Position numbers and translations under genes: made by a program | Shown: one piece after another, positions 43,893-50,895 of the stretch | Numbering within the stretch: position 1 is the first letter of the stretch | How the letters are laid out: each line of letters opens with the position of its first letter | NCBI GenBank assembly: GCA_963834445.1 | Contig: CAWIBU010000003.1 | Location: 992,001-1,056,000, forward strand | Direction of reading: 5' to 3' | Length of the DNA stretch: 64,000 nucleotides | Source: PALSA-350 sp963834445 | GTDB taxonomy: Bacteria > Acidobacteriota > Terriglobia > Terriglobales > Acidobacteriaceae | Notes under the pieces: generated by a model | Told to the model about the DNA's origin: nothing | Database searches by the model: none | Seen by the model: the letters and a program-made list of their open reading frames with translations, nothing else

Positions 43893-45011
43893 GTGGTTAG
43901 CACATTAAACGACGTATTGACTCTGCTTTACGCGGCTCCTACGTCGCCGGCAGTCTGGCCACGTGCCTTGGCGGGTGTTACCAACTTACTGGGCCTGAGC
44001 GCGAGCGCGATCGTTCACACCGACCTCACGTGTAGAGCTAACGGCCTATACAGCTCCCACGGGGTGGACCCTGACGTGGAACGTCTTTACGGAATGGGAT
44101 ATGGGAACCGGGACGTATACCGCCCACGTTTTTTGAGGATGCAAGGGAGGCGAAAAGGCGATCTCCTCATGGGTGACGAGTTGTGCACGGTCAGTGAGAT
44201 GAAGAACACGGCTTTTTACGAGGATATTCTACTGAAGGCTGACATTAGACTGTGGTGCGCGGTTGCAACGCAGTTCGGCGACGGGATCATCGAAAATATT
44301 AGCTTTTATCACAGATGGAAAGATGAAGCCCCTGGCGCCAATTCTCTTAAATTGGCACGAGTGATCACGCCGCACCTGAACAATGCTCTTCGTATACGGG
44401 CAAGATTGGTTCATCTGGAGGATTTGGCAAGTGACTTGTATGCAGCGCTAGACCAGGCAGATACCGGGATCGTTTTATTTGATGAGCGAGGATGCTGCGC
44501 TTTCATTAACCGCGCCGCAAAGCGGCTTTTGGACCAGCAGGACGGATTGCTCTTTTCTAAAAGCCGGCTCGTTGCGATTCATCCCCTGGAAGGTTCAGTT
44601 CTTGAAGAATTGGTCCACAGGGCGATCGCGGGGGTTCGGGGAAAGAAAGATATAGGGGCTGGAACCATTCGCATCACGCGCGAACGTGGCAGGCCCCTTC
44701 ACATACGGATTGCTCCATTTCCGAGAGAGCACTCGCCAGGTGCCCCCAGATTCGCGGCAATCGCGCTTATCGGCGATCCAGATAGAGCAAAGAGACTTCC
44801 GGTAGAGACCATTCGGTTGGTTTACGGGTTGACTTCTGCCGAAGCAAGACTTGCATTGTTGTTACTGGAGGGCAAGAGCGTTTCAGAAGCAGCCGACAAG
44901 ATTTGTGTCACAAAAGATACTGTACGTTCCCAACTGAAGTCCATATTTCTCAAGACCGGTACTCGACGGCAGGGAGAGTTGATCGGGCTCCTGACATCGC
45001 TACCCACATGA
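43893..45011 (+). CDS. LuxR-type HTH regulator
   Basis: A 372-residue regulator from a GTG at 43893 with a G-rich ribosome site (GGGGGG). The first 290 residues hold an unidentified sensor, with a PAS-like stretch (ALDQADTGIVLFDERG, near 185) and no transmembrane part. The C-terminal 60 residues form the GerE/LuxR DNA-binding domain: LTSAEARLALLLLEGKSVSE, then CVTKDTVRSQLKSIFLKTG. It sits between two MFS transporter genes and divergent from one, so it probably controls them in response to their substrate. Confidence 0.88.
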   Translation: MVSTLNDVLTLLYAAPTSPAVWPRALAGVTNLLGLSASAIVHTDLTCRANGLYSSHGVDPDVERLYGMGYGNRDVYRPRFLRMQGRRKGDLLMGDELCTVSEMKNTAFYEDILLKADIRLWCAVATQFGDGIIENISFYHRWKDEAPGANSLKLARVITPHLNNALRIRARLVHLEDLASDLYAALDQADTGIVLFDERGCCAFINRAAKRLLDQQDGLLFSKSRLVAIHPLEGSVLEELVHRAIAGVRGKKDIGAGTIRITRERGRPLHIRIAPFPREHSPGAPRFAAIALIGDPDRAKRLPVETIRLVYGLTSAEARLALLLLEGKSVSEAADKICVTKDTVRSQLKSIFLKTGTRRQGELIGLLTSLPT

Positions 45012-45501
45012 TTCCCATGTCTCCGGCTCAACCTATTCTCTCCGTCGTGGCCTCCGGAGCTAGTGGCCTTCGGATCGTATACGACGAGCATTATTCAGAT
45101 GCGGGGTGATGGCTCGGGCTGACTTAAGGTGGTCGGGTGCACTACAGATCCTGTCTTCGACCTCTATAGGTTTTACCAGCTGAGAGCTAATGGAGAAACA
45201 CCTGAGCGAACGGGATGCTCCTAGATAACGATTTGCCAATTCGCCGAATGAGCTGCAATAGATATACTGTCAGCGCTGGGGCGGAGCCAGCAGGGCGCTA
45301 TTTTTGTACGTCAACATCCCGTCTGTCCTTCGTCCGCCTCGTCAATGTCCCCTCGTCCGTGTCCACTTTCAATATCGTTGGCCCTCGCGTAGACTGTCCG
45401 TGCTAATCCTCACAAGGCTTCGTTCTGCCTCTGCGCGCGGTGTTTTTCGGCCTAAATTTATCCGAACTCCTTTGCCCTCTTGCACGACAAGGAGTAGTTC
45501 A
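45012..45501. other. Gene-free upstream region of the MHS transporter
   Basis: 490 bp without a supported gene. The reading frame of the transporter stays open back to 45304 but has no transporter-like residues and no ribosome site before ATG 45502. The region probably holds the promoter; no clear boxes or palindromes stand out. Confidence 0.5.
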
Positions 45502-46833
45502 ATGCCAGGACGCACCAAGGAATCAACAGAGACGCGCACTTTGGCGATCGTCGCCTTCTCAGCGACGGCGGGCGTGTTCATCGAGTATTACGATTTTTTT
45601 ATCTATGGATACGCAGCGGCAAGTGCGTTTCCTACTATCTTTTTTCCCAAGTTGCCGCCCACCCAGGCACTCCTGTTTTCTTACCTGGCTTTCGGTGCGG
45701 GGTTCCCGGCACGCTTGTTAGGGGCCTTTCTATTTGGCCACTTCGGCGATCGCACCGGACGTAAGTTCTCGTTTCTGCTCAACCTTGTGATCGTCGGAGC
45801 CACCACTTGTTTAACCGGGCTCTTGCCCGGCTACGCGAAGTTAGGAATTGCCGCACCCATCCTTCTTGTATTACTGCGAATTGTGCAAGGAGTTGGGCTC
45901 GGGGGTGAGTTTGGAGGCGCTTCTTCCTTGCTTGGCGAATTTGCTGCGCGGCGAAACCGAAGGGCGTTTTGGATGTCGCTAGCGAACCTGGGTGTTCCTT
46001 TAGGCGCGATGAGCGCAAGCGCTATCATGCTGGTCATGAGCAAAACCTTCACGACAAGCGGCTGGCGAGTGGCAATGCTGCTCTCTGTCGTGATCGTGAT
46101 TCCGGCTCTGCTGACGCGCTATAAGCTTACGGACAGTCCCCTGTTCGAGCAGCTCAAAAAAGCTGATAAGCTCGCTGCGCTTCCGTCTTTAGGCGTTCTA
46201 AAACACCACCTTAGCACAGTGATTCTTGTGGCTCTGGTGGTTGCTTTCCTGTCGATGGACGGATTTGTGGCAGGAACCTATTTCGTGTCCTTCATGCGTT
46301 TTGCGGGTATTCCATTGGCCACTATTGCCACTATCTTGATTTTCGGTAAGGCCGGAAGTCTTCTAGGCGTACTTGCCAGCGGTCCCATTGCTGACTTCTG
46401 CAAACGAAGAGTCATCGCGTACATCGCTATAGGGCTGACAACGCTGCTCTCTTATCCTCTTGCGTTGGCGGTTTTGAGCAGGCGTATTGGGCTGGTGACC
46501 CTGTTGGAGATTCTTGTTAATTTCTTCGGAGTAGGGATACTGCTTGGGCTCGCGCCGATCTTGGCCTGTGAGAGCTTCCCTACTAAGTTCCGATATTCTG
46601 GAACCGGTATCTCGTACAGCTTGGCCGGCATCATGGGTGGTATGGTCGCTCCATCTCTGTTGGCGGGATTTATCGGCCACGATGTGTTTCAGAAGTGGTA
46701 TTACGTCCCAATCGCATACGGCATTTACTGTGGCGTTGCCATGCTCGCACTGCGACGTATCCGGGAAACCCGCGATCTCAGGTTTGAGGACCTCGATCAG
46801 CCCCAGCCAGCCTTGCGGACAGTGCGAGCATGA
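45502..46833 (+). CDS. MFS transporter, metabolite:H+ symporter (MHS) type
   Basis: A 443-residue 12-helix transporter, ATG 45502 with AAGGAGT upstream. MHS family marks: VAFSATAGVFIEYYDFFIYG in helix 1, FGHFGDRTGRK between helices 2 and 3, QGVGLGGEFGGA in helix 4, and AFWMSLANLGVPLGA. Substrates of the family include citrate, proline-betaine, shikimate and ketoglutarate. Codon use shows more T-ending codons than the flanking genes, consistent with transfer. It probably belongs to the LuxR-type regulator's circuit. Confidence 0.9.
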   Translation: MPGRTKESTETRTLAIVAFSATAGVFIEYYDFFIYGYAAASAFPTIFFPKLPPTQALLFSYLAFGAGFPARLLGAFLFGHFGDRTGRKFSFLLNLVIVGATTCLTGLLPGYAKLGIAAPILLVLLRIVQGVGLGGEFGGASSLLGEFAARRNRRAFWMSLANLGVPLGAMSASAIMLVMSKTFTTSGWRVAMLLSVVIVIPALLTRYKLTDSPLFEQLKKADKLAALPSLGVLKHHLSTVILVALVVAFLSMDGFVAGTYFVSFMRFAGIPLATIATILIFGKAGSLLGVLASGPIADFCKRRVIAYIAIGLTTLLSYPLALAVLSRRIGLVTLLEILVNFFGVGILLGLAPILACESFPTKFRYSGTGISYSLAGIMGGMVAPSLLAGFIGHDVFQKWYYVPIAYGIYCGVAMLALRRIRETRDLRFEDLDQPQPALRTVRA

Positions 46834-46994
46834 TCCGCACACGATGTAACGATGAGGTTATTTTGTTTACAGCATATCCATTTCGTCTCGCGCTTATCGT
46901 CGGAAAGTAGAAATCGATACTTTTCGAGAGGCGGTTTGCCAGCTTCCACAAGACGGATTATCTCCTGCTGCTCCTGCACGGTGAGTTTAGCCAT
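46797..46994 (-). pseudogene. 5' fragment of a site-specific DNA methyltransferase gene
   Basis: A 65-residue frame starting MAKLTVQEQQEIIRLVEAGK and continuing with LEKYRFLL.DDKRE, which resembles from memory the N-terminus of adenine/cytosine-N4 type site-specific DNA methyltransferases. After about 38 residues the similarity ends (KWICCKQNN) and a stop follows, and the 3' part overlaps the end of the MHS transporter. It looks like a decayed leftover; identification rests on a short stretch and is tentative. Confidence 0.4.
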
Positions 46995-47231
46995 CGATTA
47001 AATTGCCTCTTTGGACACGAAACACAGTCCAAAATTTGGCCATTGCCGATTTTGAATCAGTCGGCCTCGCTTCTATGGGCCACTCGCTCTGCTACGGTTG
47101 GCGGCAAAAACTATGTCTGTCACCATCTCGGTTGATTTTAGAACGTAAGCGTACGAGACTCGCCACTTGAGGAGGTAGTGATAGTGTTTCAAGTGTCCAC
47201 TTATTTTTAGTGGACACTTGTTGGATGTACT
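46995..47231. other. Gene-poor junk next to the IS66 remnant
   Basis: 237 bp with no supported gene, holding a perfect hairpin near 47191-47219. Probably scar DNA from mobile elements. Confidence 0.5.
47191..47219. terminator. Perfect hairpin near the IS66 fragment
   Basis: AAGTGTCCACT (47191-47201) and AGTGGACACTT (47209-47219) are exact inverted copies with a 7-nt TATTTTT loop. It could stop transcription or be the terminal inverted repeat of an element. Confidence 0.45.
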
Positions 47232-47432
47232 TCATGCTGCATTTGAAGGATCGTTCTGAAGTGAGGGAGCTAGATTCCAGGGTAGCAACTGCTGGATCTC
47301 ATTGATGGGGTGCTCGGGGAGCTTCTCCAGCACAGTACGGAGGTAGAGCGCTGGGTCAGCTTCATTGAGTTTTGCCGTGCCGATCAGGCTGTACAGGGCC
47401 GCGGCGCGTTGTCCTCCGAAATCAGATCCCAT
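47232..47432 (-). pseudogene. IS66-family transposase, C-terminal remnant
   Basis: A 66-residue frame reading GSDFGGQRAAALYSLIGTAK, then ADPALYLRTVLEKL and HPINEIQQLLPWNLA. This is the typical last segment of IS66 transposases (the IS66_C region with SLI.TAK.N and LLPWN). The catalytic DDE part is gone, so it is a dead remnant. Confidence 0.8.
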
Positions 47433-47628
47433 GGGGGGGGGTGATTCGGCGACACGATACGTGTTGTTAGTGGTGAAGGCGGGAGCCGCTCGTTGTTACC
47501 GCTGCCCAAACAGCTGACATCGCCACAATGAATGTCCCGCTAGCGTTGTCCTGTGTAGGAAGAATGGCTACGCAGTGCCTCCGATGGAATGGGCATGCTC
47601 CACTGCGCTGAGGAAGGCCGAGGAGAGT

Positions 47629-47714
47629 AGGACAGACGAAAATGACCCTAAAGAATGCGCTTCCTTGGCATTTACTCTCGCGCTTTTTCCTTTAGGGTCA
47701 TGTTCGTCTGTCCT
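47629..47714. repeat. 86-bp inverted-repeat (MITE-like) element
   Basis: Arms of 25 bp (47629-47653 and 47690-47714) are inverted copies with one mismatch: AGGACAGACGAAAATGACCC..., against a right arm with ATGTTCGTCTGTCCT. Loop 36 bp. It is adjacent to the direct repeat, so it may be part of the boundary element. Confidence 0.7.
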
Positions 47715-47722
47715 GAGTTTCT

Positions 47723-47799
47723 ATAAGCGTTCTTCCGGGTCCTTGACCGCGTCGAGGATGCGGAATCGGATGGGGTCAGTTCCGTCAGGTCACTAACTT
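47723..47799 (+). repeat. Right copy of the 76/77-bp direct repeat
   Basis: Same sequence and orientation as 40845-40920 with one inserted A. It ends directly before AAATTCAAGGG upstream of the DUF433 antitoxin gene. Confidence 0.9.
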
Positions 47800-47869
47800 A
47801 AATTCAAGGGTTTATGGGACGGGGTTCATCGGCCTTGAACGCAGCAGCAGGCGGAGTACAATCGAGACC

Positions 47870-48130
47870 ATGGACGCCCCAATCTGGAAAGCTTGTCGGC
47901 TTGTAAGCGTTGACCCCGAAGTAAGACATGGAGAGCCCGTGTTCGCCGGAACACGTATGCCTGTCGAGGGCGCGATTGAGAGTGTGCTGGCTTATCAGGA
48001 ACTGAATGGCCTGTCGGAAGATCTGGCTATCGAACAAACCGTCAGGGACCATCCCGCCATTCCCGGTGCGGATGCGCTCCGCATGGTTCTGGCGTTCGAC
48101 GCTGCCCACGAACACCTGCTTATCCCTTGA
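47870..48130 (+). CDS. DUF433 antitoxin
   Basis: An 86-residue protein of the DUF433 family: DPEVRHGEPVFAGTRMPVEG and LNGLSEDLAIEQ. DUF433 proteins are HTH-like antitoxins paired with PIN-like DUF5615 toxins. Its TGA stop overlaps the TTG start of the toxin by 3 bases (TTGA), the standard layout of these TA modules. It should neutralise the toxin and repress its own promoter. Confidence 0.88.
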   Translation: MDAPIWKACRLVSVDPEVRHGEPVFAGTRMPVEGAIESVLAYQELNGLSEDLAIEQTVRDHPAIPGADALRMVLAFDAAHEHLLIP

Positions 48131-48507
48131 AGATCGCGCTCGACGAAGGTGTGCCCGAAGGACTTATCGAACATCTGCCTGGTCACGATGTTCAGAGTGT
48201 TCGCCAGTTAGGGTTGAAGAGCGCAAAGAACGGGCAATTGCTTGCCTTCCTCGAGCGCGCCCAGTTCGATGCCTTCGTTACAAATGACAAGAAGATGGAA
48301 GCAGAGGGCCAGCTGAGTCGCCGGCCTTTTGCGATCCTGATCCTTTCGGCCACAAACTGGAATGTGATAAAGCCCCACGTCAGCAAGATTGCGGATGCAT
48401 TGGAAGAAACGATGCCGGGAGAGGTCGTACGGGAATTTATGCGTCAGACGGGACTGGTACTTTTCGAAAGCTGTTTCCTAAAAGTACCAGTCCCGTCTGA
48501 CGCATAA
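48127..48507 (+). CDS. DUF5615 PIN-like toxin with altered C-terminus
   Basis: A 126-residue predicted RNase of the PIN-like DUF5615 family from the TTG at 48127. MKIALDEGVPEGLIEHLPGH starts it with the conserved first Asp, and FDAFVTNDKKME carries the second acidic cluster. The reading then enters a perfect palindrome, so the last about 25 residues (from EFMRQTGLVLFES) and the stop come from that repeat rather than from the family. The toxin may therefore have lost or changed its natural tail, but its core acidic residues remain. Confidence 0.8.
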   Translation: MKIALDEGVPEGLIEHLPGHDVQSVRQLGLKSAKNGQLLAFLERAQFDAFVTNDKKMEAEGQLSRRPFAILILSATNWNVIKPHVSKIADALEETMPGEVVREFMRQTGLVLFESCFLKVPVPSDA

Positions 48508-48510
48508 ATT
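48434..48510. repeat. Perfect 31-bp inverted repeat inside the toxin 3' end
   Basis: Arms 48434-48464 and 48480-48510 are exact reverse complements, with a 15-nt loop. The arm begins AATTTATGCGTCAGACGGGA and ends GGTACTTTT. The stop codon of the toxin lies in the right arm. It could be an inserted palindromic element and can also fold as a strong terminator. Confidence 0.9.
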
Positions 48511-48643
48511 CGATGAACTCCCAGTCCGTCCCCTGGCCGGAGGCCAACCAACAATACGTGCAATCCATGTGTGAACGTGTTGACCGTCCCCGGGTTTCCC
48601 CGAGCTGAAGACCTGCGGGGAAATTTGGGTGATTATTCCGTCT

Positions 48644-48685
48644 GGTCACTCATTTGGTCACTCATTTGGTCTTGGTCACTCATTT
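48644..48685. repeat. Three copies of a 12-bp unit
   Basis: GGTCACTCATTT occurs at 48644-48655, 48656-48667 and, after a 6-nt break, 48674-48685, just past the 3' end of the antitoxin gene at 48698. Short slippage repeat, not spacer-like. Confidence 0.7.
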
Positions 48686-48697
48686 GGTCCGTCAATT

Positions 48698-49108
48698 TTA
48701 GGTCGTGGACTCTGTTCTGATTTCCGCGAGCAGGTCGGGGTGGCGCTCCAGCACCTTGAGCAGCTTCACCAGTGCCAGTGGCGGTTTGGTTTTCCCGTTC
48801 TCGTAACGAGAAAAGGTGTTGACGCCACCCCCGAAGATCTCACCGGCTTCGCGCTGATCGAGCGCAAGTTTCTTGCGCACGTTGGTGATGAATTCGGGGT
48901 CGACAATCGATGCGTTGACCTGCTTATTGAACTCCAGCATCAGAGCACTGGTACGCACCGACTCCGCCGCATCGAGAATAGCCTCGCCGCAGGCCGGACA
49001 GAAATCGCCGGTCACTGCCGGAAGGAGCGTGTTCTCGCCTTTGTAGGTGTAAGCAATGTCGCGCGTGTCGTGGACCAATTCCACCTGGGCACAAATCGAA
49101 CATTTCAT
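48698..49108 (-). CDS. mqsA: MqsA-type antitoxin with zinc finger and Xre-type HTH
   Basis: A 136-residue antitoxin from ATG 49108 (AAGGAG 8 nt upstream). The N-terminal MKCSICA and FCPACGE give two CxxC zinc-binding pairs, typical of YgiT/MqsA. The C-terminal part is an HTH (REAGEIFGGGVNTFSRYENG). It normally binds MqsR and represses the operon. The MqsR partner upstream is only a fragment, so this antitoxin may be an orphan acting on DNA alone. Confidence 0.87.
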   Translation of the reverse strand: MKCSICAQVELVHDTRDIAYTYKGENTLLPAVTGDFCPACGEAILDAAESVRTSALMLEFNKQVNASIVDPEFITNVRKKLALDQREAGEIFGGGVNTFSRYENGKTKPPLALVKLLKVLERHPDLLAEIRTESTT

Positions 49109-49109
49109 C

Positions 49110-49375
49110 TCATAACTCCTTGAACGACACAATGAGGACGTCGTCGATGACGGTTAGCTTCAGGTAGACCTCGCCCGCTTTGGTGTTAGGGCGATAGACG
49201 CAATGCGGGGCAGCCAGCCGACGAGCTGCATGCCAGCGACTACCTGGTCTACGCATACTTGCAGAGGCGGCGGAGGCGACATTGGCATCGATGGAAGCCT
49301 GCCACTCCCCAAGTCGCGTAAATGCCATGAACCTGCACGAGAACTGCTTGACGACACCTGTCAATCTCTTCATGG
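49110..49375 (-). pseudogene. Decayed mqsR-type toxin gene
   Basis: The frame ending at 49110, immediately before the MqsA start, reads GEVYLKLTVIDDVLIVSFKEL after VYRPNTKA, the highly typical end of MqsR mRNA interferases. Upstream, the expected FYKSMTTYADHxxWQDVY core is absent in the three minus frames, and the residues (HAARRLAAPHC) do not match. So frameshifts or a rearrangement removed the catalytic part. Left boundary approximate. Confidence 0.55.
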
Positions 49376-49845
49376 CAACCCCTACCAGGTGGAGCGCCCG
49401 GCGATTCGTCGATCTCCGACCGCGGATCTGTCTGACGCAGCGAAACAGGAATTCGGGTACGCTTCGGTCGGGATGACAAATTTGTTTGGGGGACGGCCCT
49501 AAAGAGCAAGCGCTTGAGGGACGGGCTGAACAGGCTGCGGAAAAACCCAGGCCCAGGCAGGAAAGACGTACCTCAGGGGCTAAAGCCCAAGGCATTTTCA
49601 ACCATTTACGGCCCGACTAAAAGTCGTGCCCTGATACAAAACGGGGTTTCTTCCGCGGCCTGTGAAGGCCGCCCGGCCGAGATAGTCTGACAAGGAATGC
49701 GGCTGGATTCGCTCTCGCAGGGGCTGATGCTCGCTGCGGCGAGGAAGCCCCACATTCTTTCGGACTTGAACGGACCGCCTCAAGTCGTGCCCTGATACAC
49801 AAAACCAAGACACGCGATAAACGACTCCATACGTAACGCACTCAG
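49376..49845. other. Gene-free stretch with dispersed repeats
   Basis: 470 bp between the mqsR remnant and the PIG-L gene. It holds a solo copy of the dispersed repeat at 49418-49492, the word CCTCAGGGGCTAAAG near 49572, and a direct repeat of AAGTCGTGCCCTGATACA at about 49621 and 49785. No gene supported. Confidence 0.6.
49418..49492 (+). repeat. Solo copy of the dispersed repeat family (variant D)
   Basis: GACCGCGGATCTGTCTGACG continuing to TCGGGATGACAAATTTGTT. It differs from copy E at 57.07-57.14 kb by only a few bases and is related to copies A, B and C in the GATGACAAATTTG core. No inverted partner arm is present. Confidence 0.75.
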
Positions 49846-50775
49846 CTAGATGCGCTTTGCATTCTTCGCAATGTATTCGTCCAGCGAATGATCCGGGCCG
49901 ATGTAGTGAAACTCCTCCGCATACTGCAGCGCGTACTTCGCGCCGATGGCGTGGTCGCGGCTGACAAACGCAGCCTGAATGAACTCGCTGTTGGTTGCGG
50001 CCGGAGTTCCGCTTAAGGCGGAGACCCGCAAACCTTTCTCCGCCAAACTATCGTTGAGGTCCTTCACCATGTGCACGATCATGGTCTCGCACGATTCAAT
50101 CGCGGCGATCTTACGGGGAAGAAACTTCTCGATGTCCACCACTCGGTTGACCTGCTGCGGTCCGCGCGCGAAGTAATACTTTTCTGAGACCGCGTGCGGC
50201 TGCAGCCCCGCGTCGAACTGCTCGGGAAAATCAAGCAGGCCGCTCGACATCCAGCAAGCTGCCTCGACGGCCTGCGCCGTCACGTAGTGGTCTGGATTCT
50301 CTTCGTAATGACCCCACGGATCGTAACTAAACACCGTGTCCACCTTGAGCAGGCGAAACAGAAAGATCAGGCGTCCGCGCAGTTCGGTTTTCGATACATC
50401 GTCGAGGCGATGATTGCGATAGCCCAGGTCGTAGGACTTCTTCAGGCCCAGAGTCTTCACCAGCCGTGCCGTATCCCGCTCGTTGGCCAGCACGGTTTCC
50501 CCGAGCGTGAGATGGTACGAATCTTTCTCGTCGTTGCTGGTGCGAATGAAGTAGCCGGTGTAGCCCTCGCTGAGTAGTTTGGCCAGTGTGCCACCTGCAA
50601 AAATTGGGCCGTCATCTAAATGAGGAGCGATCAGCGCCAGCACCTTACCGCGGTGAGGCTGATCTACGGTGGGGCGCTCAATGACCACCGGCTCAGCTGG
50701 TAAGTTCAGTGCCTGCGCGCGGCCGCCGCCCGCCAAAGCTGCTGTTGCGACTTGAAGAAATTGCCGACGCTGCAC
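49846..50775 (-). CDS. PIG-L (LmbE-like) deacetylase family protein
   Basis: A 309-residue protein with a short secretion-like N-terminus (RRQFLQVATAALAGGG, Tat-like). The zinc motif appears as PHLDD at 51-55 and the late NPDHYVTA, which supplies the third ligand. The residue following the Asp pair is Gly rather than the Glu of the common AHPDDE. The family removes acetyl groups from N-acetylglucosamine-type sugars. Its substrate here is unknown. Divergent from the APC permease with 120 bp between. Confidence 0.85.
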   Translation of the reverse strand: MQRRQFLQVATAALAGGGRAQALNLPAEPVVIERPTVDQPHRGKVLALIAPHLDDGPIFAGGTLAKLLSEGYTGYFIRTSNDEKDSYHLTLGETVLANERDTARLVKTLGLKKSYDLGYRNHRLDDVSKTELRGRLIFLFRLLKVDTVFSYDPWGHYEENPDHYVTAQAVEAACWMSSGLLDFPEQFDAGLQPHAVSEKYYFARGPQQVNRVVDIEKFLPRKIAAIESCETMIVHMVKDLNDSLAEKGLRVSALSGTPAATNSEFIQAAFVSRDHAIGAKYALQYAEEFHYIGPDHSLDEYIAKNAKRI

Positions 50776-50895
50776 AAAGCCTCCTTCGGTGCGATTTTGG
50801 CCCGATCAACAGCGGCCCGCCGAACCACATTGTTACAGCAAAGCTGCGCCCGGCTGACGGAAAGAACACTTGACACGTGTAATATCTACAACGAC

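Larger units (their letters stand above)
47433..47869. other. Repeat-rich gene-free stretch
   Basis: 437 bp between the IS66 remnant and the DUF433 gene. It carries an 86-bp inverted repeat element (47629-47714) and the right copy of the direct repeat (47723-47799). A run of nine G at about 47433-47441 stands out. No gene. Confidence 0.6.

Noticed and set aside
47000..47190. Possible RelE-like toxin fragment on the minus strand
   Set aside because: A short frame (WRVSYAYVLKSTEM..) has faint resemblance only and lacks a start.
48644..48685. 12-bp tandem repeats as an origin or regulatory iteron
   Set aside because: Only three copies, no replication gene or AT-rich unwinding region nearby.
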